Assembly: GCA_963576735.1 (NCBI GenBank) | Contig: OY755171.1 | Coordinates: 15,066,001 to 15,130,000 of the forward strand | DNA from: Bedellia somnulentella | Lineage: Eukaryota > Arthropoda > Insecta > Lepidoptera > Bedelliidae | DNA length: 64,000 nucleotides | Direction: 5' to 3' | Part shown: positions 13,901 to 23,516 of the stretch, in pieces | How the letters are laid out: each line of letters opens with the position of its first letter | Numbering within the stretch: position 1 is the stretch's first letter | Made by a program: the position numbers and the translations under genes | Notes under the pieces: generated by a model | Told to the model about the DNA's origin: nothing | The model's input: the letters and a program-made list of their open reading frames with translations, nothing else | Databases searched by the model: none

Positions 13901-16900
13901 ACTATTTATCTGGCCCATGGCACTATTTAGCACTATTTATGCACTATTTTTGGCATTGATCAAAATCAAATTCATGAAGTTTTAAAATTTGAGGATTATG
14001 GCTTGAGGGACACCACCTATAGCAATGCACGCCAAACCGATGTTTTTGTGTTGTTAGTGTTCGTGGTAGAAACACGGATTATTATCGAACTTTAATGTTA
14101 GTGGTTCGAATGACAAAAATCCCTTTATTAGGAAAATGGCAAATTTCTTTATTAATGCAAAGGTGAATTGGTTTATCGTTACTGTAGACAAACAAAAACA
14201 CTTTATTGGATGAATCCTTAAAGAAAATTTTAATTAATATCTATCAGGAGAAAAGTTATTGCATAAATATATGTTGATCCCTAGACACTTTTGATGTGTG
14301 TATTTAATTATATTGAATTGTTAAAGCGAAACGAACATGGCCATAAATATATACGAACATGGCCATAAGGTCAGGTCAGTTTGGCATACAAAGAAATGGT
14401 TTGATATTTCACTCAAAGCGCTTACGTCTCGATACTACATCGGGTCTTTTCACTTTGCCTGCACGAACACAATTCAATTGGTCACAAAACTAAATCGAAT
14501 ACTTACTTGATCTTCCAAACTTTTGACAGTTGCTGTAAGAGTAGCAATACTTGCTTCAGCCTCTCTTAATTGCCGGTCCATTTTCGTGACGCGGGCTCTC
14601 GATTGTCGAAGCTGTTGTTCTAAAGAACCTTGTTTTTCTAAAGCTGCCGCTTTAGCTTCACGTTCAACTTCCAAATTTTTATGCAGGTCCTGAAAAAAGA
14701 AAGACAAAAAAACGTATATAGGGAATGCAGTTTATGGTATTCGAACAGCTTAATAAAGCCACCTAAATTCTAACAAATCCAAGGCTGATTACAATCTCGT
14801 TCTTAAATAATCATTTCCTAAGTCATGATCAGGAAAAAAATTGGGTATTTTGACGCATCAGGACTTTCGCCGTCAGAATAATATAAGGCATAAATTTAAA
14901 TTTTCGTTATGTTTTTGCAAAACTGGACTACTATTCAAGAAGGTTTCATTTTGCTTATGGAATGGAAAAGTCATTAGAAAAGCAACCTACATCGAGTAGC
15001 ATTTAGCAGGGTATCTATTGGGAAAAGCTCTTATCCCGCGTGAAAAATTATTGAAATATTGCTTAGTTATAAAAGGTTCACAATAAAATTTAAGTAATTG
15101 TGGAATCGCAACATTTAGAGTGGAATGTCCATGTTAATGAATAACTCACCTCATCCGGTTTGGTTTTATTTGTCATTCTCTTAATATTTTCTAATTCAAC
15201 ATCAAACTCATCCAGTTTAGATCTCAGAAATGTTACTTCACGTACTAATTTCTGACCAACGGATACAAGTGCACTTCGTTCTTGTATTGAATTTCTAAAA
15301 GTAAAAAGTTTACCTATTACATTTTTGTTCCAGAATAAAACCAATTGATACAATTACGGTGTAGTGCCTGCTTAGATTATCACTACCCCTTTTGGGCACT
15401 ACCGGTTTTTGGGCAATGCAGTTGGAGACCAAAGATACTTTATTTCTGTCATTTTCTCTCCTATTAACTTCCAAATGTGGTTGAGGAGTTTCTAGCTCTG
15501 AAGCTCTGGCTACCCTTTTTTGGGATTTATGGCCGTCAGTAAATGTATGTACAAATACGGAGAGTGTGCGGCTCAATTGCGCGAGTCAATTTGTACATGT
15601 CAGAGCCTTGACGTACCACGAATTTTTATGGTGACGTTACCGCGTTAATTTTTGACTATACAGACGCGATACACAAACAAAACGCGCCGCCGCGCCGGCA
15701 AGAAGTCGCGAAACTCAAATAAACAAAGGCTCTTATTTACTCAAGTGCTCTAGGTCCTTACATGAATTGGTAACTGGTGTATGTACACGGTGCATGTTAC
15801 CTAACGTAAAAGTGCCTTAACATGCTTAAGATATTTACGCCGCATACAAGCAGCCTTTCATTCAGAAAAAACTTATAATCAGTGGTCTCACGACTTATAT
15901 TCTTCGATCATATATACTAGGCAGATGCACCTGACTATCTAAAAATGAGGCAACAGGTACAAGACATAAATCGCTATGCCTTATTTTACTCTCATTTGCT
16001 CCGTGACCACGAGTGTAAAAACGCGATAAAAGTAAGGTTAAAGTTATGCGATAAGGAGTCGTTGAGTTTTGACTAAAATTACATTGGACATACTGAGCTA
16101 AGGAACCTTTTCTAATACTATTTTAAAATAGTAATCCATATGGCTTTTTTGTATGAGGCTTAAGTTTTGTTTTCAGTGACAAAATATGGAGCGTTTTCAT
16201 GAATATGATTATATTTGATTTTGTTAATAGCACGTGAAGTTTATTTTTAGTGGTATAATAATAGCTTATCTTGTACATCAATATATTATTGTGTACAAGG
16301 TCGTATGAATTTCTTGATCTCCAGTTACTTTTGATCGAAGCTTATATAACGAAAAGTGCATATTATACTCTTATTATTGCTCCTGCACTTCATAACTGTA
16401 ATCATCACATCAACTCACCTGGATTCTTCCAAAACCTTAGCCAAGTTTAAATTTGATACATTTGCATCAATTCCAAAACTCGTGTTAGTCTTATCAAAAA
16501 TCAAACAGTATAAACATAAATAAATGTATAACACAGAACAAGATTGCCTAAAGTAACTACAACTTAACTACTTGAGGTATGGGATAATGACTCTACGATG
16601 TATTAAAATACTATATAACAATAATAAACATATGAACAAACTGGCGAAGGCAAAGGGATTCGAACCCGTGACCTCCGCCCCCAGAAGCTAGTCATCTATC
16701 AACCCGGCCAAGGACGAAAAATAAAAAAGTATGTATGATAATTTCCGCCTCACCTAGACCTTTCTATCATTTCTTCAACGGTCTCATCAGCTGATAGTTT
16801 TTGTTGTTTAAGATATTCCATTAACATTAGACCTTGTTCGTTTATTTTATTTAAGCGGATATTCACGTCTTCTGTATCTTCGTTGTCACCCTATAATTTG

Positions 16901-18540
16901 AGAAAATGTTGATTTCGGTATGTTGTTACTTACTATGGCTTAAAATAATGTATCCTGTTTATCGCCTACCGTCTTAGAGATAAGCTCCTTTATCCAATCT
17001 GTGATTTCTTGCCGCGATGTAAATGATTGAACACACAATTCAGTAAAATTTTCTGGTAAGTTTTTCAACTTATCATGCAGTGTATGAATATTGGATTCAC
17101 CTGAAAAAAAAACATTTAATAAACACGCAATATAAAACTAATTTTCATTCTAAAATCTAAACTATTTCTTAACATCAACTGTCTTTTCTCATAAAATCTA
17201 TAGCAAAAATGTTAAAATTTCGTGTAGTGCCGGCTTAGAATGTCGCTACCCCTTTCTACCCACGGGTGTCGTAAGAGGCGACTCCTTAGTCGTCAATACC
17301 CTTGTATTGGGGCTTTTTATTGGATTTTTGGGCGATGCGGTTGGAGACCCATCACCAAAAACCTTTATTTTTGCCATCTTTTCCCCACTCAACTTCCGAA
17401 AGTGGCTGAGGAATTTATAATTCCTTAGCTCTGGCTACCCCTTCTAGGGAAATATAGCCGTGAGTATATGTATGTATGTATGTATCTATAGCAAAATGCA
17501 ACAGCGTTGAAAGTAATATATAATAATCCTGTTAAAAATGTTATAAATATTATATAATCACCCGAAGATTGTATGTATATCAGGAGTTCTTCCTCATTAT
17601 CACTGTTAAATGTTTTTAAAGCGTTCTCATAGAGGTTTTTTATTTCTTCTTCTGTCCAACCACCACCGTTCATCTCCACACACTCTTTATTTTTAACGCT
17701 TATTAATTTGTCATCATATGTTGCATCGTTGCTTAGTGTAAGAAGATTATGATGAACTTGTATAATTTCTCTTTGTTTGGAATCCAAATCTCCTTTTAAT
17801 TTATTTAAAACTTCTACTCTTGAGTCATGTTTTGCCTTCAGTTCATCTTCTTCCTTCTCATTCCTAGTTTTGGAAATGGAACGAGCTTTAACGGGTATCA
17901 TTGAAACTTTAGAACGTGTCAAGCTTGAACTATTCATTTGGGTTACTTCCCTTGTTGGAGTTGTAGATCTTAGTGGAGTTGCAGGTCTACTCAGCGACTC
18001 TAGTCGGGGCTGAGAAGGGTCAGTTGTAAGGTTTGTATTTTCTACTGTCGCAGATAGACTCGATGATTTAGACTTGGGTTCTGTGTAATCTAAAATGTTA
18101 AATACTTTTATCATAGAGCGCTCGTAATAATTAAATTATGAATTCTATAAATAATTGATACAAATCTAACCTTCTGCATTCTCTATCTCACAAACAATTT
18201 TGTGCTCTACTGCTGAAGACTGAAAAAAAAACAAGTATTAGTTGATGATTTTCTATTGTAAATACGGTAAACGTTTAGAAAAACTAACTTTATAAGAAGA
18301 GTTTATAGGTCGAATACTTGTTTTGTTTGGCGGTGACTTAGCTGCAAGTTTTTTTGAAGCTATAAGAGCAGCTCTAGCTGCTGATGCTGCTGTTTGCCGC
18401 GGCGCGATTCTAGCAGCAGCTATAAAGTAATAATATTATGTCAGTCTTGTATAGAAAATATATACATTTATACATTTAGGGAATGACTTATACTTACGCG
18501 ACTTAGGGCGATCTTTAGATGCATTGTTTTGCTCTGCCAT
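4773..18540 (-). CDS. ccA: long coiled-coil protein, 17 exons, 855 aa
   Basis: Coding exons (descending): 18498-18540, 18289-18419, 18171-18219, 17562-18089, 16970-17100, 16754-16890, 16419-16478, 15150-15294, 14507-14689, 10725-10840, 10281-10516, 9235-9371, 8140-8255, 7768-7870, 7369-7500, 5497-5604, 4773-4985. They sum to 2568 nt with unbroken phase, GT/AG borders, an ATG start and a TGA stop. Residues 1-180 are basic, Ala/Ser/Pro/Thr-rich and probably disordered, with a run of S/T-P sites. A helical region with several Trp follows, then continuous heptad-like coiled coil (Glu/Lys/Gln/Leu rich) to the end. No signal peptide, membrane segment or enzyme motif is visible. It is divergent from ccB and shares its exon phases, so they look like inverted paralogues. 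Function unknown; a structural cytoskeletal role is a guess. The stop lies in a possible donor (CG|GTGAGA), so a longer 3' end cannot be excluded. Confidence 0.85.
5098..5240 (-). mobile_element. SINE-1 fragment, degraded
   Basis: AATACTTCTGAACATCACGTG, GTTCAGAGTAACCACGTTTTG and CACATGATAGGGG match the 3' half of SINE-1 copies such as 12097-12463. Confidence 0.5.
5497..5604 (-). CDS. ccA exon 16
   Basis: 108 nt, phase 0 to 0, donor GTAAGA. Lys/Glu-rich helix ending EQRMKIIND; forms the second half of the 240-nt unit seen as one exon in ccB. Confidence 0.85.
5649..6060 (+). mobile_element. SINE-3 fragment split by a Helitron
   Basis: TTGTTTCTTAGTCTTGGACG (5649-5694) and TTAGTATCCCATAATTCAAG (from about 5985) are the reverse of SINE-3 copies at 8753, 16535 and 20553; the two pieces are separated by the element at 5697-5967. 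Confidence 0.55.
5697..5967 (-). mobile_element. short Helitron-like element
   Basis: Minus strand starts TCCTATTAATATTATAAAGG and ends CGGGTCAGCTAG, with TC/CTAG ends and an A|T insertion site. Includes a tandem of three ACATCCAT units. Confidence 0.65.
6228..6595 (+). mobile_element. SINE-1 copy
   Basis: tRNA-like head (ATGATAGTCCAGTGGATAGA, box-B-like GAGTTTCAATCC), CACCAATTTGTCTTTTCTAA, CACATGGCTGAGTTGTACTT and a GGCGTGAACGTTTATG tail. Confidence 0.75.
6838..6965 (-). mobile_element. tRNA-core element, diverged
   Basis: AAGGAAATAAAAATGATCGACACC followed by a reverse tRNA-like core (GTATACGCCCCCGTCGCTCT, CCAACTGAGCTA). Same core as 43844-44062. Confidence 0.5.
7369..7500 (-). CDS. ccA exon 15
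   Basis: 132 nt, phase 0 to 0, acceptor TTGCAG. With exon 16 it totals 240 nt, exactly the length of ccB exon 15, which lacks this intron. Confidence 0.85.
7768..7870 (-). CDS. ccA exon 14
   Basis: 103 nt, phase 2 to 0, donor GTAATA. Encodes EQKVQQYEEYIQNIRSENEM followed by a polar Asn/Lys/Asp stretch that interrupts the coiled coil. Counterparts: ccB exon 14 and ccC exon 15. Confidence 0.85.
7922..8137 (+). mobile_element. SINE-2 copy abutting a ccA splice donor
   Basis: GTGTAGTGCCGGCTTAGAAC to a (TATG)n tail ending 3-8 bp from exon 13 (8140). Internal deletion around the CTTTATT segment. Confidence 0.75.
8140..8255 (-). CDS. ccA exon 13
   Basis: 116 nt, phase 0 to 2. The donor GTAATT lies only a few bases from a SINE-2 copy, so intron bases beyond about +6 are SINE sequence. 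Counterparts: ccB exon 13 (122 nt), ccC exon 14 (119 nt). Confidence 0.85.
8753..8985 (-). mobile_element. SINE-3 copy (tRNA-derived)
   Basis: Head on the minus strand is tRNA-like with box B GGGTTCGATCCCC; body ACATTTATGTGATGAGC, TTTCTTAGTCTTGGATG. Shared with 16535-16722 and 20553-20768. Confidence 0.6.
9235..9371 (-). CDS. ccA exon 12
   Basis: 137 nt, phase 1 to 0, acceptor TTTTGCAG. Coiled coil with two Cys and several Met; donor GTAAAT after AGT. Matches ccB exon 12 (116 nt) and ccC exon 13 (140 nt) in phase. Confidence 0.8.
9372..10157. other. ccA intron 11, nothing recognised
   Basis: Non-coding AT-rich intron sequence; no repeat family identified apart from the LINE end that follows. 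Confidence 0.4.
10158..10240 (+). mobile_element. LINE 3'-end fragment
   Basis: AAGGTTTGCCAGGATCGTAC ... AATATATGTATGTATGTA matches the 3' end of the LINE at 32318-34765, tail included. Confidence 0.6.
10281..10516 (-). CDS. ccA exon 11
   Basis: 236 nt, phase 2 to 1; coiled coil. ccB exon 11 has exactly the same length and phases; in ccC the region is split into 109 + 151 nt. Confidence 0.9.
10725..10840 (-). CDS. ccA exon 10
   Basis: 116 nt, phase 0 to 2; borders CTTAG and GA|GTAAGC. Begins NRQREAVFETRARKLKESIK. Found by asking which segment joins exon 9 (phase 0) to exon 11 (needs phase 2). ccB exon 10 and ccC exon 10 are also exactly 116 nt in the same phase. Confidence 0.85.
11573..11760 (+). 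pseudogene. transposase N-terminal HTH relict
   Basis: MERRRHLSREEMLRAVGVIE...QRIVP, stop, ALKTSQSVIS, stop, LLTRSRST. The layout (RGRHLS.EE...VG.IE.G.SQR.VA..L.TSQSVISR) is that of Tc1-type DNA-binding domains. Confidence 0.5.
12097..12463 (-). mobile_element. SINE-1 copy, full length
   Basis: Runs from (ATAAC)n and CGTTCACGCCGAATATCCCC to the tRNA-like head ending CCACTGGGCTATCACGG. One of the best-preserved copies. Confidence 0.8.
13049..13924. mobile_element. foldback element with ~109-bp arms
   Basis: Left arm 13049-13157 and right arm 13816-13924 are inverted copies with only a few mismatches. Each arm contains its own palindrome (GAGGATTATGGCTTG / CAAGCCATAATCCTC). Further GATTATGGCTTGAGG units at 13272 and 13994. 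Confidence 0.65.
14507..14689 (-). CDS. ccA exon 9
   Basis: 183 nt, phase 0 to 0, donor GTAAGT. Canonical heptad coiled coil rich in Arg/Glu/Gln/Leu. The counterpart exons in ccB and ccC are both 186 nt, one codon longer. Confidence 0.9.
15150..15294 (-). CDS. ccA exon 8
   Basis: 145 nt, phase 2 to 0, strong TTTTAG acceptor and GTGAGT donor. Coiled-coil segment beginning RNSIQERSALVSVGQK. Ends at the position where exon 8 of ccB and ccC also end in phase 0. Confidence 0.85.
15356..15552 (+). mobile_element. SINE-2 copy, internally deleted
   Basis: GGTGTAGTGCCTGCTTAGAT to a TATGTA tail; lies 62 bp above ccA exon 8 in its upstream intron. Confidence 0.65.
15560..16400. other. ccA intron 7, nothing recognised
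   Basis: Contains a GC-rich patch (about 15650-15720) with ACGCGCCGCCGCGCCGGC but no gene or repeat that I can name. Confidence 0.4.
16419..16478 (-). CDS. ccA exon 7 (60 nt)
   Basis: Phase 2 to 2. The acceptor was chosen at CACGAG because an AG further upstream gives an in-frame stop; the polypyrimidine tract is weak. Encodes SFGIDANVSNLNLAKVLEES. With exon 8 it corresponds to single exon 8 of ccB and ccC. Confidence 0.65.
16535..16722 (-). mobile_element. SINE-3 copy, diverged
   Basis: Minus-strand tRNA-like head with GGGTTCGAATCCC-type box B and ATGGGATAATGACTC tail region, as in 20553-20768. Confidence 0.5.
16754..16890 (-). CDS. ccA exon 6
   Basis: 137 nt, phase 0 to 2, donor GTGAGG. 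Contains RLNKINEQGLMLMEYLKQQK, alignable with RLNDYHNQNEKMYNILDQLK of ccB exon 7 (134 nt, same phases). Confidence 0.85.
16970..17100 (-). CDS. ccA exon 5
   Basis: 131 nt, phase 1 to 0. Encodes LKNLPENFTEL...CVQSFTSRQEITDWIKELIS. Its phase and sequence match ccB exon 6 (137 nt; shared C, R, W and LI positions) and ccC exon 6 (146 nt; LKxxP and RxE at equal spacing). Confidence 0.85.
17222..17487 (+). mobile_element. SINE-2 copy, full length
   Basis: GTGTAGTGCCGGCTTAGAAT to GTGAGTATATG(TATG)n, 75 bp below the ccA exon 4 donor. Confidence 0.8.
17562..18089 (-). CDS. ccA exon 4 (longest)
   Basis: 528 nt, phase 1 to 1. The first 70 codons are Ser/Thr/Pro/Arg rich with repeated S/T-P (possible proline-directed phosphorylation). 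It then becomes helical (KLKGDLDSKQREIIQVHHNL) and includes GGGWTEEEIKNLYENAL. A comparable W..(E/Q)(E/D)(I/L)..L pattern occurs in ccC exon 5. Donor GTGATT. Confidence 0.85.
18171..18219 (-). CDS. ccA exon 3
   Basis: Short 49-nt exon (phase 0 to 1) after an A-rich/T-rich acceptor tract ending CAG, donor GTTAGA. It encodes SSAVEHKIVCEIENAE. Confidence 0.7.
18289..18419 (-). CDS. ccA exon 2
   Basis: Phase 1 to 0, 131 nt, donor GTTAGT. It encodes an unusually Ala/Lys/Arg-rich segment (for example ASAARAALIASKKLAAKS), likely a basic helix or disordered tail. No counterpart is visible in ccB or ccC. Confidence 0.75.
18498..18540 (-). CDS. ccA exon 1 (start)
   Basis: ATG at 18540 opens MAEQNNASKDRPKS and ends in phase 1 at a consensus GTAAGT donor. 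It is the first ATG before a run of Ala-rich coding exons. 5' UTR and promoter are not recognisable. Confidence 0.8.
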
Positions 18541-18965
18541 AATAACAAATATAGTCAACGCAGATTATTTGGATAAATTTGTAAAAATATAAATTTTACT
18601 TAGAAAAATAAATAATTAATTTATGAATTAAACCTTCAGCAACATGTCGACTTTGGTGTCGACAGCGTCAAAATTCTGTCAAAATTAATAAATATGGTGG
18701 ATTCCAAATTTGAAGTTTTAGGAAAGAGTAGATAAGTAGTTATCAAATTAGCAAAACCTTTTTCTATTAAAATGTATGGGTTCCGTAGTCCACAGTATGT
18801 CTATCCATAGTTTAGACAACATATCGTTGGGTACGGAAATATGATAAAATAAACAAATCAATTAAGGATACTTATTTTCAGGCACGAACACACAGTAAGC
18901 CAAATTGTAAAAAAATATTATGTGTTGTGAGGTAGAGTCCAACGATTTTTCACAATATAAAATTA

Positions 18966-19212
18966 TACATATATACGTACATACATATAGTCACGGCTAT
19001 GAATCCCTTGAAAGGGTAGCCAGAGCTAGGTAATAAGAAATTCCTCAGCCACTTTTGGAAGTTGCGTAGGGAAAAGATGGTGGAATAAAGGTTGTTGGTG
19101 ATGGGTCTCCAACCGCATCGCCCAAAAATCCCTTAAAAGCCCCAATACGCCTCTTACGTACACCCACTGGAAGAAATGGGGTAGTGTTATGTTAAGCCGA
19201 CACTACACGGCA
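18966..19212 (-). mobile_element. SINE-2 copy
   Basis: TATACTCACGG... to AAGCCGACACTACACGGC; in the ccA-ccB divergent interval. Confidence 0.75.
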
Positions 19213-19334
19213 ATATATAGTATATTTTGTTCATTACCATTTTCAGCTTTTATTAGGAATATTTTTTAAGTTTTTAGTTTTATTCAATTATTTAGATTTA
19301 TATGTGCGTGCGTGCGTCAAACGGGGTTTCACAC

Positions 19335-19448
19335 AGTTATCATTTCCCCAATCAACTTCCAAAAGTGGCTGAGTAATTTCTCATCCCAAAGCTCTGGTTA
19401 CCCCGTTAGGGGATTTATAGCCGTGAGTATATGTATGTATGTATGTAG
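19335..19448 (+). mobile_element. SINE-2 3' half
   Basis: TCAACTTCCAAAAGTGGCTG, CTCTGGTTACCCCG, GTGAGTATATG(TATG)n. Confidence 0.7.
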
Positions 19449-20199
19449 ACAAAATTAACAAAAAGTTCTTTTCAGAAATAAAATGTGTAAGAAAACAAAC
19501 TGTCTGTCTATATGTGGTAAGTGTAATTATGATCCTCTCTTTGTGTAAGTGTAAATGTAATTTTGCGAATGTATGTTAAATAGAGAGGGTGTGGTGTGAT
19601 GTGTTTTGTGTGTGAAAAATCTTAGGTACATACAAATTAAAGATTACAATAAACGTAAAACAAATATAAGAAATATTATTAAGTGTAATGTATAGTGTGT
19701 ATTAGTAAATATTATTTATAGCTAAATAAACCCATTTATTTTATTGCTTCACTACATAAGAGTTTTCAGTACTATTCCGTTTCGTCATAGTCAAGACATT
19801 GTAACCATCTAAAATAAAGTTTTTTTGCACTCAAAGTGATTAAGGGGATATATGTCGATATGTTTGTTTATTTTACTATATATAAAGGACCCCAGGAAAC
19901 TATTATATTGGTGTGTGAATGCATATTTAAAGGTACTGTTTCTGTCAATTACGTCTTTACATCGTCTTTGCAGTGATTTGTTGGAATGAATGAATGCAGC
20001 TTTAGCACGATATTGTAAACATACAATTGTCGTACTGCTTTAAGTATAATGGGGGAGTAAAAAACTAACAGATTATCATTATATCAAATTCTGTCGCTCT
20101 GAATTGCTACAACGATTGTATACTATTGGCAAGTGTATTGTTGATCATCTTTGTAATTGATCATCTTATTATAAGACAAGTGACCGACTCCTGAAATTC
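19449..20199. other. intergenic, nothing recognised
   Basis: AT-rich sequence with GTGT-rich stretches (19500-19700). No promoter element could be supported for ccA or ccB. Confidence 0.4.
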
Positions 20200-20244
20200 A
20201 GGTTTACCATCGAGTATATAACATATATACTCGATGGTAAACCT
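20200..20244. repeat. perfect 20-bp inverted repeat
   Basis: Arms 20200-20219 and 20225-20244 (AGGTTTACCATCGAGTATAT and complement) around a 5-bp spacer; can form a tight hairpin. Confidence 0.8.
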
Positions 20245-20552
20245 ACAGTCAATACACGAAGCATGGGCGCTCCTAAGTTTGACTAGTCAATCCTCAGGTC
20301 CGTCCTCAGGTTAGTCGAAGCCCATACAAATGATGTTATTCGGCCTTTGACTGAAGAATTTTCGTAAATCCTAGGAGAAACTTCTTCGGTCAGGAAAATT
20401 TCATAACTCAATTTGATGAAATCGGGTTTGGACCTGTCAAACTTTAGTAAGATTTAAAAAAGTTTTAGTTTGTTATATTAGGTGTGAAAAGAAGTTTTTT
20501 TTTGTTATTTTAATAAAAGATGAAATAAATAATAATTATAGACAAATATTAC

Positions 20553-20768
20553 ACAGATCAAGTCGGCCCAAACTAAGTACAATTTAATAACTTGTATTAT
20601 GGGATACTAACTTAACGATGCATATAATAATAATAATGGTACACACATATAAACATCATCCAAGACTAAAAAACAATAATTTATGCTCATCACATAAATG
20701 TTCTCAGTGGGGATCGAACCCGCAACCTCCGGACCGAGAAACTAGTCACCACTCGGCCACCGACGTCG
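20553..20768 (-). mobile_element. SINE-3 copy
   Basis: AGTACAATTTAATAACTTG, GGGATACTAACTTAACGATG, CATCACATAAATGTTCTCAG then a reverse tRNA-like head with GGGATCGAACCC. Confidence 0.6.
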
Positions 20769-20940
20769 TCATCTCTACCAGTATATTTAATATCTAAATA
20801 ATGTAATATCTAACGTCAAGCATTAGATCTATATATCTCGTGGGGTAGTTAGAGATTACTTCTCTCCATTTGCTGTTATCTTCATTAAAAGATCTTTACA
20901 TGTACTGCCGACTGCCGGATATTAGGCTCATCTTAGCTTT

Positions 20941-21750
20941 AATGGTAGAACGTCCAGAGTCCTTCTAGCAGGACTTTGCGACATACCGGTAGGACGCAAC
21001 GTTTTTGGTTGTATAAGACTTTCTAAGCCTTCTATCAGGATGCAATAAACATAGTTGCATAGTGCATCTTTTTTGTTCGGCAAGTTTATGAATTATGTTT
21101 CGACGATCATTCTGGCCAAAATGGCAGCAGGTATAAGATGTGGTGTCCGAGTTCACGCCAAAGCTACATATTTCGCAGGAGTCGCAAACATTTTGGTGAT
21201 GACTACGATTTTAGTTATTGTTCTGATACTGTAAGAAAGGTAGAAAACAACTTTGCGAGAGTATTTTTGGATATTGACAAAAAAAAAACGGTGCCCGTTG
21301 GAGTTCTAATTGCTGAAGCCGACAATAATAATTTATTGGAACCAAATACCAATGAAGAACAAATTTTGTCAAAGTTCTTTTGATATTCTTGTTTGTTTAT
21401 CTCCCCGCTTCTAATTCTAGATATATACATACATACATATACTTACGCCCCGTTAGTTCCCATCTTGATAGGCAGAGACTATCGATCGCCACGTTGTACG
21501 ATCTTGGCAAACCTCTCTAGCTTCGTTCACAACCATTTTTTTTTTATACCTGCTCTTTTAATCTTTGTAAATGTTTGTAACACCAGCCAAATTTTATAAC
21601 GAACGAAAATCATGTACTGCTAGAAGGACACCGTCTGATTTCCATAGAAAATCCACACAAAAACGCGTACTGCTGGCAGGACGCACGTCCCTATAATTGT
21701 CTTTCCGGTAGCTCCTTCCAGCAGGACCAGGCCTTGGACGTTCTATCATT
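20941..21750. mobile_element. possible TIR element with subterminal repeats
   Basis: AATGGTAGAACGTCCAG (20941) and the complement of AATGATAGAACGTCCAA (ending 21750) are inverted, each followed by CTGCTxGxAGGAC-like repeats. A LINE end (21421) lies inside. No transposase. Confidence 0.4.
21421..21535 (-). mobile_element. LINE 3'-end fragment
   Basis: (ATAC)n, ACTTACGCCCCGTTAGTTCC, GACTATCGATCGCCACGTTG; matches the tail of the LINE at 32318. Confidence 0.65.
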
Positions 21751-21759
21751 AGCGGTAGT

Positions 21760-23365
21760 TGGGCTGTTTGGGCCTATCCGTGTCGTGTTTAATATGAAGT
21801 AGAATGAGTACGAAGAAAAATCTGCTCATCCCGCTCAGATTCACGACCCACTGAGGACGACATTTACAAGTTGTCCCGCATTTTGTCTCGGTTCAATTGG
21901 CAGGCGAGCGAAAAGTAGTAATAACAAAGATATTAATATTGATCATCTAATTACTCTGATGCACCGGCAACAGGTACCCTCCATTTTGAGACAAATTTGA
22001 TCCGTAATACCTGAATCGAGTATTGAGAACTAGATTGTGAGTAATTAAGCAAATTTTATCATAAACAAGAAACATGCATGCATTTACCTATTAGGACTTC
22101 GATGCAAATTGCGATTGAAATGAATTGAGCTGAACAAGTTAGTTGAGGGATTTTCGGTGATTAATAATCAATGATAGGTTCGATCACGACATCAAAACCC
22201 CTTACGACACTTAGCAATGTCCACTTGATAACTCTGCCTTTGTTTGAAATTGGTTGAGCCTTTCCAGAGGAGTTCGATCACATAGAAGTGGCCGTTAATA
22301 ATTAAAATGCTAGCAGCAAATAGTAGTAGTAAAATAAAAACCTATATTCAATTTTGTTGTTAACGACTTAAAAATAGTAACAAACGAAGTCTTATGCCGT
22401 TGCAAAGATGTGTTTAGCTGTGGTGCGGTACCTAGTACTAACTTAACCGGACCATAGCATTTCTGGCTAGATGGGTTGGACTAGCTGGAGTAGCTTTTAG
22501 GATCGACTAAACAAAGCCCTAAACAGATTATTTGAGTCTCAGGTACTGTTGTACTTACGTATGCATATTTATTTATTTTCGAAAGAATTGGTTGCTGCTG
22601 GCTACTGTGGCCTGTGCGGCTTCTCCGTGATTTCATAGTCCTAACAAGGTGACTAAGTGTGAGGCTTATATCATACAGTGCGTACTCGCGTGCTCTATAG
22701 GAGGCCTATGCCAGTGGCAGGCACATTCCAATATTCTAATTTTGGGTTCTTCGACCTTGCCAGAGAGTTGTCTAGAATGGTATGTTCCTTGACCGCATGT
22801 TTTATTGGCCTCTGAGCCTTAAGCTTGCGGTCGATCGGGTTCTAAGTAATCTCTGCCTACCCTTTGAGAATTGAAGGTCTAATACTTGACATTGTTCATA
22901 ATCGGTAGGTAGGTATTCTATACGGAAATTTGTTTGTACGACAATATTACAGTTAATTAGAACCTTTTAAAAATTAAAATTCTTATTTAAGAGAGTAGAA
23001 TTTGTTTAATATTTTAGCACTCAAACTTCTTAGTTATTTTATGTCGATATACCAGTTAAAAGAAGAAACAACGACAATAAGAAGTGTATAGACAAAATAT
23101 ATTTGCAAAATTGGCTATTTTATTTTGATAGTTTGACAAGAATTGCCTATCAATCATTCTAAAATTATGTTACTAAATTTTTGTATTCTTTTTGTTAATT
23201 GAGTGTCTAACATCAAATTAATAGTGCTTTAATTCACCTATCTATTTAATTATAATGCGCGAAACATTGATGCATACGGATATACTTCAAGATAAAAAAA
23301 TAGTTCTAAGTAAGTTTTTAGAGCTAAGAAGCAAGTTGTACTGAGCTTTTTTTAAGTGGTAATAT
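21760..23365. other. intergenic, nothing recognised
   Basis: 1.6 kb upstream of ccB without open frames of note or a repeat that I can place. A remnant resembling a LINE end (CTCTGCCTACCC) occurs near 22850. Confidence 0.4.
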
Positions 23366-23367
23366 TC

Positions 23368-23500
23368 ATACATACATCCATATACTCACGGCTATAAATC
23401 CCTAGAAGGGGTAGCCAGATCTAAGGAATTAGAATTTCCTCAGCCACTTTTGGAAGTTGCGTGGGGAAAAGATGGTAAAATAAAGATTGTGGTAATAATG
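23368..23500 (-). mobile_element. SINE-2 3' half
   Basis: (CATA)n, TATACTCACGGCTATAAATC to GATGGTAAAATAAAG. Confidence 0.65.
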
Positions 23501-23516
23501 CTAAATTCACATCACT

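Larger units (their letters stand above)
11308..14302 (+). mobile_element. Tc1-like transposon relict with perfect 29-bp ends
   Basis: A 29-bp inverted repeat (TACACACATCAAAAGTGTCT start) lies at 11308-11336 and 14274-14302 without mismatch. Inside the left end, 11573-11760 reads like a transposase helix-turn-helix (RHLSREEMLRAVGVIE then TSQSVIS) with two in-frame stops. The interior has been invaded by SINE-1 (12097) and a foldback (13049). No catalytic domain seen. Confidence 0.5.

Noticed and set aside
17777..18013. Plus-strand open frame of 78 codons
   Set aside because: Shadow of ccA exon 4 on the opposite strand, with no splice or start support.
21138..21383. 81-codon plus-strand frame in the ccA-ccB interval
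   Set aside because: No similarity recognised, no splice context, and it lies inside a probable TIR element.
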